A DNA stretch of 64,000 bases from Bacillus sp. CH30_1T. GTDB lineage: Bacteria; Bacillota; Bacilli; Bacillales; Bacillaceae_B. Positions 1 to 8,760 of the stretch are shown one piece after another. The notes below the pieces were generated by a model, which saw only the letters and a list, made by a program, of their open reading frames with translations, ran no database searches and was not told the DNA's origin. The stretch lies in the NCBI RefSeq assembly GCF_008364765.1, contig NZ_VTUY01000001.1:497526-561525 (forward strand), written 5' to 3'. The number at the start of each line of letters is the position of its first letter. The first letter of the stretch is position 1. The translations under genes were made by a program, and so were the position numbers.

Positions 1-1699
1 GATCCTGGGTGATTCTCAAAATCGAAACGGCATGGAATCCAAGAAGCTTTCCATGAACATTTGTGATGAAGATCCCGACCGGATTCGGATAGATCAACCC
101 GTAGTCATCATTGTATTCCGGATGATGAGTGGCATAGAACAAACGAACGAACCCAGGATAGTCTGAAATGAGGCCTGTTAGTGAATCAATGACTGTGCTA
201 AACCCTTTTTGAACCCAATCTCCATAAAATTCCGGATTCACCCAACGGTGTCCATCTTCCCCTCTAAGAGATACACGTCTCATCATCTCACTATAAATAC
301 GGTCAAGATGAGGGACGAGGACAAGTGACACAGGGTCAAGCTCTTGATGAAGCTCAGGTGCCAGCCCGCCACTTAATTCTTTCGAATGGACCGGTGTTCC
401 TTCAAACATAATATCGATATCTCCATCCCTTGCCGCCCGTGGAATCAGTTCAAGTAAGTATCCTGGAGCATGCTGTGCCCAAAGGCTGATCCCCCGCGCT
501 GTTTGACAAGTCGGATTTAGGCCTTGTCCAATCCCGATCGGTTGTCCGAGGACATTGATGACACCGGCCAGAAGAACAGAATTTGCTGTTATTCCGTCTC
601 CTGCTTTACACGAATTAAGGAGCGTCTTCCGTACTTCCGGTCGAATATCAAGCTCAATCAGCCTTTTCAATCCCGGTGATACAGGAGATGATGATAATAC
701 ACCCCGTTCAAGCATAAGAGCGAGTCCGTAAACCGATTGCTTTGTGGCTGGAAAGATTGCCACTTTAATGAGCTGAAAGACGAGTTCCTTATGTTCATCT
801 AAGTTTGCTTTTCCTTTGTCATTTAACTGTAGGGCAGTCGGTACAAGTTCTTGAACCTTTCTGCTTAGGAACCTTAGTAAAATCGCATGCTGAGGAGCAA
901 CAAGCCCCGTTTCACGCATGGACCTGGCAAAGGCAACAGCTTCCTTCTCCAGTTCTTCCTTAGACAAGTTCATAAGCTTCTTACGGTATTCACCCGGCTG
1001 GGAAATGCTTTTGCTTAAGAGGGACGGACCTTCAATAGCAGACACATACTTTTCTAGAACAAGTCGTTCCGCTACGCTTAATTCTGAATGAAGCATTTTT
1101 TTTGCCGTTTCAATCATTGACACGGTCCGTTTCACCATGATCGGGCGCTGCGCAGTCAAACGTTCGATTTCTTTAATCAGTGTAGTTGTAAGTGCTTGAT
1201 AGGAAAGCTTATCAGATAGAAATCGAAATAACTCCGTTGCTCTTTCACTCTGCTCTCCACCTTCAATCCGTGCTGCTTCTGTTGCTTCAGGGAAAAGTAG
1301 GTTCAGATTCAGAACCATTACTTCATTGAGGAAATCCTCTGCCATTTCAGTCGAAACATCAGGATGTTCATATTGACCTTCTGCAATGGATAGCATTCTT
1401 AACTCACTAAGAATTTCAATGATCGAAGGAAGCCCCTTCGCTTGAAGCGACCCGGCTACAAGAGGCGGTTGAAGCTTGGACGCCTTTTCCCAGGGACCGT
1501 CCTGGAAGACCCCGGCTTTTTCAAAGCGACTTGCACTTCGATATAGAATCTCCAATCCTTCATCCGTATCCAACAATCTTTGAGCTTCCTGATAGACGTC
1601 AGTTTGATACATTGATTTTGCAAATGAAGCTGCTCTCTCCAGTTCATTAAGCGCTTGCAGAAATCGATCTTCCAGCTTAGACGTTAATTCAAATGCCAT
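1..1699 (-). CDS. Uncharacterised protein, C-terminus cut by window edge
   Basis: An uninterrupted minus-strand frame of 566 codons runs from an ATG at 1699, with AAGGAG about 8 bases upstream, off the left edge. I do not recognise the family. The first ~300 residues look largely helical. A more conserved-looking part follows, with GQPIGIGQGLNPTCQTARG (one Cys in a Cys-x-x-x-Arg-x-x-Ser-x-Trp setting) and, further on, an Asn-Pro-Val-Gly stretch and Phe-His-Ala-Val near the edge. A lone Cys followed by late His and Asn is compatible with a papain/transglutaminase-like fold, but that is inference only. It follows the ATP-grasp gene by 43 bases on the same strand, so the two are probably one operon. 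It carries one copy of the AGGTCCGTCCC motif at 1021-1031 as Gly-Pro-Ser-Leu codons. Confidence 0.8.
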   Translation of the reverse strand, partial: MAFELTSKLEDRFLQALNELERAASFAKSMYQTDVYQEAQRLLDTDEGLEILYRSASRFEKAGVFQDGPWEKASKLQPPLVAGSLQAKGLPSIIEILSELRMLSIAEGQYEHPDVSTEMAEDFLNEVMVLNLNLLFPEATEAARIEGGEQSERATELFRFLSDKLSYQALTTTLIKEIERLTAQRPIMVKRTVSMIETAKKMLHSELSVAERLVLEKYVSAIEGPSLLSKSISQPGEYRKKLMNLSKEELEKEAVAFARSMRETGLVAPQHAILLRFLSRKVQELVPTALQLNDKGKANLDEHKELVFQLIKVAIFPATKQSVYGLALMLERGVLSSSPVSPGLKRLIELDIRPEVRKTLLNSCKAGDGITANSVLLAGVINVLGQPIGIGQGLNPTCQTARGISLWAQHAPGYLLELIPRAARDGDIDIMFEGTPVHSKELSGGLAPELHQELDPVSLVLVPHLDRIYSEMMRRVSLRGEDGHRWVNPEFYGDWVQKGFSTVIDSLTGLISDYPGFVRLFYATHHPEYNDDYGLIYPNPVGIFITNVHGKLLGFHAVSILRITQD

Positions 1700-1742
1700 T
1701 TCAAAACTCCTTTATCGATCAAAATACCAGTGAATGAGAGAA

Positions 1743-3014
1743 TTAGATATAGAAGTTAAACTGTTCGTATTCCTTTAATAGATCTCTCATGATTTCACTG
1801 TCTTCCCCGTAGAAAAAAATCGTTCCGTAATGATTACCGAAGCCGATTCGCTGAGCTACTTTCCCTTGAGCTGGACTGAACATATCATGTTTTTCAAAAT
1901 AGGCATGGTTCTCCAATTCATCGGGTACCTCCAGCTTCTCCACATAATTAACATGAGGATGGACCATTAAACAACCTGCATGGGCTTTTGCCTTTTCACC
2001 TGTAGAAGGGAAAAACTCTCTAAGCTCTTCTTCAGTTGTATTGGGATCACTACAAAGGATTTGGGCTTGATATGCATTAAATCCATAAGCCCGCTCAATC
2101 AGATCAAAGATATGCCCACCTGGGACTCTGGCTGCGACTTCACCGAAATGAAGCGTACCATCGGATGTAATGAAATATTCAGGATGAATAACACCGTATT
2201 CAATCTCAAACGCATCAATGAGCTGTTGAATCGCCTCACGGATGATCGAACGCTTTTCTTCAAGGGTAGGAGATGCCGGTACGAAATTAGAGTAGCCTAA
2301 TCGCACATACTCCGTAATATTTAAAAATTGGATCTTTCCATTATGAACAAACGCTTCACACGAGAATTCCTGTCCGTCTAAATGACTTTCCATCAGAAGG
2401 GGAAACTCCGACTCAGTGAGAGCATCGATATCTTCCGGATTCTCAATGGCACGGTGTCCTACAGAACCTGCTTTATCAAGAGGTTTTACGTGAATGGGAT
2501 CGTTCTTATCTCCTTCGACTTTCAGAAGGGCTTCATTCACACGTTTCAAGAACCGTCTTACATCTTCCTTATCCCGTGCTTCTTCAAATACACCTACTTT
2601 GATTCCGGCAATTTGCGCTTTACGCTTCATCATCCCTTTATCTCTTAATAGAAGAGAACGATTGAAGACGCGTGGTTCGTTACGGAAACGGGAGTTTAAT
2701 GCCCCGGACCACTCCACACACTCTTCATACAAAGGAACAGCTACTTCTGCACCCATTGCCTTCAGCTGCTTATAAAGATGATCTGAACCTTCATTCAATC
2801 GATCGAAGTCCCAGCCGATAAAGGCAATATCATGTTTTTCTGCATATGCCTCAAAATCAGGCGGGCCAACAACGACAAAAGGCCTATTAAGCTTCGTACA
2901 CGCTTCGATTGCCGGCAGACTCCAACCGATCAATGCCGTTAGATAGGGTTTGGTTTTTTCCTTTCGATCCACGTTTTGTTCTGCTTGCTGTAATTCAAGT
3001 TGATCTAGTCCCAT
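1743..3014 (-). CDS. ATP-grasp domain protein (carboxylate-amine ligase-like)
   Basis: Protein of 423 residues from the ATG at 3014, chosen because AAGGGGAGAGG lies just upstream; an in-frame ATG at 3062 lacks a ribosome site. An N-terminal alpha/beta domain (ALIGWSLPAIEACTKLNRP) precedes a central ATP-grasp fold with a basic Gly-rich stretch (KPLDKAGSVGH) and metal/ATP-binding residues in GVIHPEYFIT and HFGEVAARVPGG. ATP-grasp enzymes join a carboxylate to an amine or thiol through an acyl-phosphate; the substrate here cannot be read from sequence. The next gene in the operon is the unknown protein at the left edge, which may act on or with the product. A dedicated peptide-like or modified amino acid product is possible but unproven. 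Confidence 0.8.
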   Translation of the reverse strand: MGLDQLELQQAEQNVDRKEKTKPYLTALIGWSLPAIEACTKLNRPFVVVGPPDFEAYAEKHDIAFIGWDFDRLNEGSDHLYKQLKAMGAEVAVPLYEECVEWSGALNSRFRNEPRVFNRSLLLRDKGMMKRKAQIAGIKVGVFEEARDKEDVRRFLKRVNEALLKVEGDKNDPIHVKPLDKAGSVGHRAIENPEDIDALTESEFPLLMESHLDGQEFSCEAFVHNGKIQFLNITEYVRLGYSNFVPASPTLEEKRSIIREAIQQLIDAFEIEYGVIHPEYFITSDGTLHFGEVAARVPGGHIFDLIERAYGFNAYQAQILCSDPNTTEEELREFFPSTGEKAKAHAGCLMVHPHVNYVEKLEVPDELENHAYFEKHDMFSPAQGKVAQRIGFGNHYGTIFFYGEDSEIMRDLLKEYEQFNFYI

Positions 3015-3198
3015 ATTTTCCTCTCCCCTTGTCACGTATTTATTCAGATTCCTCTTTAGCATAACAAAGCAGATATGGAGAATGAAGTTTTTTGCTGAAT
3101 TTTCAATCTATTCGACAAATAAAGTGATAAAGTGACATAATCAGAGGAGAGGTTCTTAGCAACCAACTCTATCATAAAGATCCATTCTTCTTCCCAAC

Positions 3199-3232
3199 AA
3201 AAAAAACCCCTAATGCGCCCAGCATCAGAGGT
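3199..3232 (-). terminator. Rho-independent terminator after yeeI
   Basis: On the minus strand a 10-bp stem (CCTCTGATGC / GCATTAGGGG, two wobble pairs) with a five-base loop is followed by eight T. It lies about 10 bases past the yeeI stop and before the ATP-grasp gene. Confidence 0.8.
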
Positions 3233-3243
3233 CCTACATTCTA

Positions 3244-3963
3244 TTATTCACCTAAATCAACATTATGATATACCTGCTGAACATCTTCCAAATCTTCAAT
3301 TGCATCAATCATTTTTTCGAATTGAGCTTGACCGTCTTCTGGAAGTTCGACATCATTCTGCGCAAGCATTGTCAGTTCCGCTACTGTAAACTCGGTGATA
3401 CCGGCACCTTTAAACGCTTCTTGAACCGCATGGAATTGATCTGGTTCAGCGTAAACGATCACAGATTCATCTTCTTCGATAATATCACGTGCGTCCACAT
3501 CAGCTTCCATCAGGATCTCCATTACTTCTTCTTCTGATTTCCCTTCAATACCGATTACGGCTGTGGCGTCGAACATGTAGGCAACCGATCCGCTCACACC
3601 CATGTTACCGCCGTTTTTACCGAAAGCAGCACGTACTTCTGAAGCTGTACGGTTTACGTTATTCGTCAGGGCATCAACAATGACCATGGAGCCATTTGGT
3701 CCGAAGCCTTCATAGCGAAGTTCATCATAGTTTTCTTCTGAACCACCCTTTGCTTTTTCAATGGCACGGTCGACGATATGTTTCGGTACACTGTATGTTT
3801 TCGCACGCTCAAGAACAAATTTCAGCGTTTGGTTCAGTTCTGGATCCGGCTCGCCTTGCTTTGCGGCAACATAGATCTCACGACCGAACTTCGCATAAAT
3901 ACGACTAGTATTCGCATCCTTAGACGCTTTCTTTTCTTTAATGTTATTCCATTTACGTCCCAT
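3244..3963 (-). CDS. yeeI: YebC/PmpR (TACO1) family protein YeeI
   Basis: Protein of 239 residues, the usual length for the YebC/TACO1 family. The start [20 protein letters not shown] and the block [12 protein letters not shown] are near-identical to what I recall of Bacillus subtilis YeeI, distinct from its second YebC-type paralogue YrbC. Family members have been described as DNA-binding regulators and, more recently, as translation factors relieving ribosome stalls at proline runs; which applies here is not visible. It is a single gene, with a TATAAT-like -10 near 4029-4034 on the minus strand and its own terminator at 3199-3232. Confidence 0.92.
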   Translation of the reverse strand: MGRKWNNIKEKKASKDANTSRIYAKFGREIYVAAKQGEPDPELNQTLKFVLERAKTYSVPKHIVDRAIEKAKGGSEENYDELRYEGFGPNGSMVIVDALTNNVNRTASEVRAAFGKNGGNMGVSGSVAYMFDATAVIGIEGKSEEEVMEILMEADVDARDIIEEDESVIVYAEPDQFHAVQEAFKGAGITEFTVAELTMLAQNDVELPEDGQAQFEKMIDAIEDLEDVQQVYHNVDLGE

Positions 3964-4082
3964 ATTGATTCACTCTCTTTCACATTTATCTATAGATACT
4001 TTCAATCTTAAAAGGTATTTTCGTTTCTATTATACATGAAAACAACTATTTTTGTTGAAGTGATTCTTCCTACCACTGCCTG

Positions 4083-4110
4083 AAAAAAAGCTGACTCAGA
4101 TGAGTCAGCT
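4083..4110 (-). terminator. Terminator overlapping the gntK stop
   Basis: Perfect 9-bp hairpin AGCTGACTC-atct-GAGTCAGCT followed by six T on the minus strand. The gntK TGA (4105-4107) lies inside the 5' arm, so translation ends within the terminator stem. Confidence 0.88.
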
Positions 4111-5628
4111 CCCTTCCTGGTATGCACTTATCGCTTCATATTCTTCTTCCAACAAACGTGGAACGCGAATAAAGATTGGCATGAGTTTCGTATAAGCCTC
4201 CGTTGCTTTCGGATCAGGCTGATGGGAATGTACTGAACCGACCATTTCACTCACTTCTTCCAGTGAGTCGATCATCCCGCTGCCATACATTCCAAGTACA
4301 ACCGCTCCAAGACATGAGCTTTCAAAGCTTTCCGGCACTTCCACTTCCTGATCAAATACATCAGCGAGCATTTGACGCCAAATTTTCGAGCGGGCAAATC
4401 CACCCGTTGCCTGGACCCTTTTCGGTGTTCCGATTAATTCTTCCAGTGCCAGAAGAACGCTGTATAAATTCATGACAATTCCTTCTAACACTGCACGGAT
4501 CATATGCTCCTTTTTGTGATGCATACCGAGTCCAAAGAATGAACCACGTGCTTTTGCGTTCCAAAGAGGGGCCCGCTCCCCGGCCATATATGGATGGAAG
4601 AGCAACCCTTCCGAGCCCGGTTCTACTTTAGATGCAATATCCGTAAGAACTTCGTAAGGATCTTTTCCTAACCGGCTCGCCACTTCAACCTCTGCAGAAG
4701 CCAGTTCGTCCCGCACCCAACGGAAGATCATGCCACCGTTATTGACAGGGCCGCCAATCACCCAATGATTATCCGTCAAGGCATAACAGAAAATACGTCC
4801 TTTCGGATCCGTTACGGGACGGTCCGTTACAGCACGGATCGCACCACTCGTTCCGATCGTAACGGCTACAACACCCGGTTCGATGGCATTGACGCCAAGA
4901 TTCGATAGGACTCCGTCACTTGCTCCGACGACAAACGGTGTGTCGGCTGATAAGCCCATCATGTCCGTATACTCGGGTTTCAATCCAACTAAGCTCTCTG
5001 TCGTTGAGACTGGAATCGAAAGTTGATTTTTTGTAACACCTGCCACCTTCAACGCTTCTTCATCCCAAGCCAGATTTTCCAGGTGAAACATTCCTGTTGC
5101 AGAAGCGATTGAGTAATCTACGACATATTTTCCGAAAAAGCGATGGAACACAAATTCTTTAATGGATATGAACTTAGCTGCATTGGAAAACAATTCCGAT
5201 TCTTCATGTTGCAGCCAGGCAAGCTTTACAAGAGGGGACATCGGGTGTATGGGAGTCCCTGTTCTCCGATAAATCTCTAAACCATTCATTTCTTTTTTTA
5301 TCTTATCCGCCCATTCGGCACTTCGGTTATCAGCCCAAGTAATGGAAGGAGTCAGTGGCTGGTCATTCTCATCCACCAGGATCAAGCTGTGCATAGCAGA
5401 GCTGAACGACACAAACGAGATTTTCTCACTTGTTTTCGAGGTCACTTCCTTTATACAACTGATGACGGCACGGAAGATTTCTTCGGGATCCTGTTCAGCG
5501 GTTCCCGGTGCTGGTGTATGTAATGGATATTCGACCCCATGACGATCGATCGCTTCTCCCTTTTCATTAAAAAGTACTGCTTTTGTACTGGTTGTCCCGA
5601 TATCGACACCAATCATGAATTCTGACAT
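4105..5628 (-). CDS. gntK: Gluconokinase (FGGY carbohydrate kinase)
   Basis: Phosphorylates D-gluconate to 6-phosphogluconate for the pentose phosphate pathway. The FGGY-kinase phosphate-1 motif MIGVDIGTTSTKAVLF is at the N-terminus; the second actin-like lobe has VAVTIGTSGAIRAV and the adenosine region QATGGFARSKIWRQMLADV. The start at 5628 is supported by TTAGGAGG 10 bases upstream and gives 507 residues, typical of GntK; a 20-residue longer frame exists but has no ribosome site. It is the second gene of a gntP-gntK operon (76-bp gap) and ends in a terminator. Confidence 0.92.
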   Translation of the reverse strand: MSEFMIGVDIGTTSTKAVLFNEKGEAIDRHGVEYPLHTPAPGTAEQDPEEIFRAVISCIKEVTSKTSEKISFVSFSSAMHSLILVDENDQPLTPSITWADNRSAEWADKIKKEMNGLEIYRRTGTPIHPMSPLVKLAWLQHEESELFSNAAKFISIKEFVFHRFFGKYVVDYSIASATGMFHLENLAWDEEALKVAGVTKNQLSIPVSTTESLVGLKPEYTDMMGLSADTPFVVGASDGVLSNLGVNAIEPGVVAVTIGTSGAIRAVTDRPVTDPKGRIFCYALTDNHWVIGGPVNNGGMIFRWVRDELASAEVEVASRLGKDPYEVLTDIASKVEPGSEGLLFHPYMAGERAPLWNAKARGSFFGLGMHHKKEHMIRAVLEGIVMNLYSVLLALEELIGTPKRVQATGGFARSKIWRQMLADVFDQEVEVPESFESSCLGAVVLGMYGSGMIDSLEEVSEMVGSVHSHQPDPKATEAYTKLMPIFIRVPRLLEEEYEAISAYQEGS

Positions 5629-5704
5629 CTTCGTTCCTCCTAAATAATAGAGAAAAGGAAGAAGCAACATGGCTCTTCCCTCTTCCACTATATTCTATCC
5701 TATT

Positions 5705-7048
5705 TTAACCAATGAAAATCCCTATAATGAATACTACGGCAAACCCTACAAATCCGATGAGCGTTTCCATCATCGTCCATGATTTTAACGTATCTTTCAC
5801 ATCTAATCCAAAATAACGGTTCACTAACCAGAATCCGCTATCATTTACATGAGAGAATACGGTTGCTCCTGCAGCGATGGAAATGACCATTAAGCCAAGG
5901 ACCGGCCCTTCTAAGCCAAGAGTGGAAATTAATGGACTCATTAACCCCGCTGCCGTGACCATGGAGACAGTGGCTGAACCTTGTGCAACCCGTACCACCA
6001 TTGCGATTAAGAAAGCAAGGGCAATCGGAGGCAAGCTTGAACCTGCCATCATTTCACCAAGTACTTCTCCGACACCTGAGTCGATCAGAACTTGCTTGAA
6101 CACTCCACCGGCACCTGTAACAAGAATGATGATTCCAGCCGGCTCAAGTGCTTTTGTCGCAATATCCTGAACTTCCTGACGGGAATACCCACGTCTCGTT
6201 CCTAATAATGTAAACGTCAATAAAGTCGCAATCGTTAACGCTACGAACGGATGACCAAGGAACGTTAAGATTGAACGAATTGTATTACCTTCATCTAATA
6301 GAACACCCGATAGCGTATTCAATAAGATCAACACTAAAGGAATCGAGATAAGTGACGCAATCATTGCAAAGCTCGGAAGCTCTTTATCGTACTCGATCTC
6401 TTCCACTTGCATATAATCCGGAACCACAGCATGGATCCGTTTCGAAATGAATTTTGCAAAAAGTGGACCAGCGATGATCATGGATGGAATACCGGCAAGT
6501 GTACCGAATAAGATAACCCAGCCAAGGTCAGCACCAATTAAATCAGCTACAGCAATCGGTCCTGGTGTTGGCGGAATGAAGCTGTGTGTTACAGCAAGTC
6601 CTGCAAGTAAAGGAATCCCATAGTATAATAGCGACTTTCCAGTTTTCTTTGCCAAACCATATACGATCGGTACAAGAATGATGAATCCGACATCGAAGAA
6701 TACTGGTATGGCTACTAAGAAACCTGTAATACCTAACGACCACTGGGCTTTATCTTCACCAAATTTATTAATCAGGGTTTGAGCCAAACGTTCCGCTCCC
6801 CCTGAAACTTCAAGCATACGACCGAACATTGCACCTAAACCAACAACGACAGCAACAAATCCGAGGGTCCCCCCCATTCCGCTTTGTATCGAAGCTACAA
6901 CTTCCTGAAGAGGCATCCCTGCGGCGATACCTACAATTAAACTTACTAATAATAGGGCAACGAAAGCATGAAGCTTCGTTTTGATAACTAAAAATAATAG
7001 AAGAAAAATTCCGGCTAATGCAACTAAAATAAGCATTTGATCAGACAT
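5705..7048 (-). CDS. gntP: Gluconate:H+ symporter GntP
   Basis: Membrane permease of 447 residues with about 12 hydrophobic segments, matching the GntP family length. Family features include FVAVVVGLGAMFGRMLEVSG, the THSFIPPTPGPIAVADLIGA region in the middle and FSHVNDSGFWLVNRYFG near the C-terminus. It imports gluconate for GntK, encoded just downstream. It is divergent from the RpiR-type regulator, with cre-like sequences in the intergenic space. Bacillus subtilis controls these genes with a GntR-family repressor; here the adjacent regulator is of a different family. Confidence 0.93.
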   Translation of the reverse strand: MSDQMLILVALAGIFLLLFLVIKTKLHAFVALLLVSLIVGIAAGMPLQEVVASIQSGMGGTLGFVAVVVGLGAMFGRMLEVSGGAERLAQTLINKFGEDKAQWSLGITGFLVAIPVFFDVGFIILVPIVYGLAKKTGKSLLYYGIPLLAGLAVTHSFIPPTPGPIAVADLIGADLGWVILFGTLAGIPSMIIAGPLFAKFISKRIHAVVPDYMQVEEIEYDKELPSFAMIASLISIPLVLILLNTLSGVLLDEGNTIRSILTFLGHPFVALTIATLLTFTLLGTRRGYSRQEVQDIATKALEPAGIIILVTGAGGVFKQVLIDSGVGEVLGEMMAGSSLPPIALAFLIAMVVRVAQGSATVSMVTAAGLMSPLISTLGLEGPVLGLMVISIAAGATVFSHVNDSGFWLVNRYFGLDVKDTLKSWTMMETLIGFVGFAVVFIIGIFIG

Positions 7049-7128
7049 CTCTATCCCTACCTTTCATTCATGACGACAGCTTGGCTGCCAGATTTTTTTA
7101 TAACGATTGATCCTGACTACCCGGGAAA

Positions 7129-7142
7129 GTAAAACGTTTACA
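7129..7142 (-). promoter_or_regulatory. Weak cre-like site upstream of gntP
   Basis: GTAAAACGTTTACA matches the CcpA consensus TGWAANCGNTNWCA at all but the first two positions. It lies 81-94 bases upstream of gntP. Support is by consensus only. Confidence 0.4.
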
Positions 7143-7274
7143 ATTTCCTCTATGTAACTTCTACTCTCTGACCTTACTTAACAGAAATGGCTTAAAGAAA
7201 GTTCATTTCGAAGTTTAAGATAACCAGGAAAATTATTTTCTGTATATCTCTATTATAAAAAATATTTTTCTTTT

Positions 7275-7288
7275 TGCAACCGTTTACA
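7275..7288 (+). promoter_or_regulatory. cre (CcpA) site in the gntP/rpiR intergenic region
   Basis: TGCAACCGTTTACA matches the cre consensus TGWAANCGNTNWCA with one mismatch. A TATAAT -10 for the RpiR-type gene lies at 7319-7324, so the site is about 30 bases upstream of it, between the divergent genes. Catabolite repression of gluconate use is the expected role. Confidence 0.6.
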
Positions 7289-7357
7289 GAAATTATTTTT
7301 ATTTTTCTAGTATTCTTGTATAATAAAATTATGAAAACCCTTACAGGAGTGATGTCT

Positions 7358-8209
7358 ATGAGTCAACATCAGCATTGTTTAGCGAGTATACGTTCACACT
7401 ATCCTCAATTTAGCGTGACCGAGAAAAAAATTGCCGACTATATACTTGAAAATCCAACTGAGATCATCCATTCGACGATTAATGGTTTGGCAGAAGATTT
7501 AGGAGTCGCGGATTCCACTGTCTTCCGTTTTTGTAAGCGAATCGGCTTTAAAGGTTATCAAGCGATGAAAATTGCCCTTGCCTCAGAAATCGTGACGGGG
7601 CTTAAGGACATACACGAGCGGGTTGATGAAGGGGACTCAACTCAAACCATTGCCACAAAAGTATTCCGATCAAATATCAAAACCATTGAAGACACATTGA
7701 TGGTAGTCGATGAGAAAAAGTTTACAAAAGCTGTGGAAATAATGACGAATGCCCGATCAATCGAATTTTTCGGCAGTGGCGGATCAGGCGTCATCGCCCT
7801 TGACGCCTATCATAAATTCATTCGGACCGGCATACGTGTTCATGCTGCAAGTGACAGCCATATTCAGCTTATGACCGCTTCCCAAATGACGAGTGAAGAT
7901 TGTGCTGTATTCATTTCCCATTCCGGCTCAACGAAAGATATTCTCCAAGTTCTTGATATTGTCAAAGAAACCGGGGCAAAGACAATCTGCATCACCAATT
8001 TTGCAAAATCTCCATTAAGCCAGGGGGTCGATACGTCCCTCTTCACCGTGTCAGAGGAAACCGACTATCGTTCAGAAGCACTATCTTCCCGTATTGCTCA
8101 ATTAACATTAATTGATGCTCTCTATGTCAATCTGATGATGCAGAGAGAAATGGAAGGTCAGGATGCACTGAGAAAAATGCGCAAAGCCATTTCGGTTAAA
8201 AGGCTGTAA
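7358..8209 (+). CDS. MurR/RpiR family transcriptional regulator (HTH + SIS)
   Basis: Regulator of 283 residues from the ATG at 7358, chosen because AGGAG lies 8 bases upstream; longer frames lack a site. An N-terminal RpiR helix-turn-helix (SVTEKKIADYILENPTEI, LGVADSTVFRFCKRIGFKG) is followed by a C-terminal SIS sugar-phosphate-binding domain (FFGSGGSGVIALDAYHKF, VFISHSGSTKDILQVL). RpiR proteins usually sense phosphosugars. Divergence from gntP-gntK suggests it controls gluconate genes in response to 6-phosphogluconate or similar; that ligand is inference. It ends at a strong terminator. Confidence 0.88.
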   Translation: MSQHQHCLASIRSHYPQFSVTEKKIADYILENPTEIIHSTINGLAEDLGVADSTVFRFCKRIGFKGYQAMKIALASEIVTGLKDIHERVDEGDSTQTIATKVFRSNIKTIEDTLMVVDEKKFTKAVEIMTNARSIEFFGSGGSGVIALDAYHKFIRTGIRVHAASDSHIQLMTASQMTSEDCAVFISHSGSTKDILQVLDIVKETGAKTICITNFAKSPLSQGVDTSLFTVSEETDYRSEALSSRIAQLTLIDALYVNLMMQREMEGQDALRKMRKAISVKRL

Positions 8210-8244
8210 AAAGGTCGATCAGTGAAAACTGATCGACCTTTTTA
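8208..8244 (+). terminator. Terminator after the RpiR-type gene
   Basis: Perfect hairpin AAGGTCGATCAGT-gaaa-ACTGATCGACCTT followed by a T run, directly after the stop codon at 8207-8209. Confidence 0.95.
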
Positions 8245-8760
8245 CTACCATCATTTACTATTACTCAACCTGACGAAATAAGTATTTATGCCTATTTATC
8301 CACGCTCATGAATAGGTATAAAGATTGATTTTCTTGTTTTTTCACACCTTGATTTATTTTAAATTTCAAATAATTCCTTCTATTCCTGCACCAATTGACC
8401 CGTATAGGCTTAGCTCCAATCCCATTTTTACCCATCTTGTGATTGACAGCTGAAAATCTTGTCAAATCAAGCTTTTCTACCATTTTTTATCGAAATGAAT
8501 TTATGCTAAGGTTAATGAGAAATGTTTTTACGTGAGACAAGCATTCATAAAAACATCACAACGAAAGACATTTTCAAAGCCTCTTACACCTCTAAACTTT
8601 TTTCGGGTAGCTTTAGATTTTTAATTGGCAGGTAGAACTTTTCTACCTTCTTTTCAGGCTAAAAATGTGTTTAACTTTTCACCGGTGATCAAAATTGTGA
8701 TTAAGAAATGAATCAACGTTCTCTCGCGTGAACAAATACTGTTCAGGAGATGATCGTTTT
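8245..8760. other. 516-bp intergenic leader region, no gene seen
   Basis: No convincing ORF. Three small dyads are visible: TTGACA-N11-TGTCAA near 8443, ATGTTTTTA-N17-TAAAAACAT at 8522-8556, and a compact hairpin GGTAGAA-ct-TTCTACC followed by TTCTTTTC near 8630-8655 that could act as an attenuator for the symporter gene. No strong promoter was identified. Confidence 0.4.

Noticed and set aside
1490..1505. Near-copies of the 11-mer such as GGGACCGTCC (1493) and GGGACGGTCC (4816)
   Set aside because: They differ from AGGTCCGTCCC and were not counted among the 13 copies.
1456..1647. 63-residue minus-strand open frame
   Set aside because: Overlaps the large 566-codon frame in another phase; a shadow.
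8292..8483. 63-residue minus-strand open frame upstream of the symporter
   Set aside because: Weak start context, low-complexity AT-rich sequence, no family.
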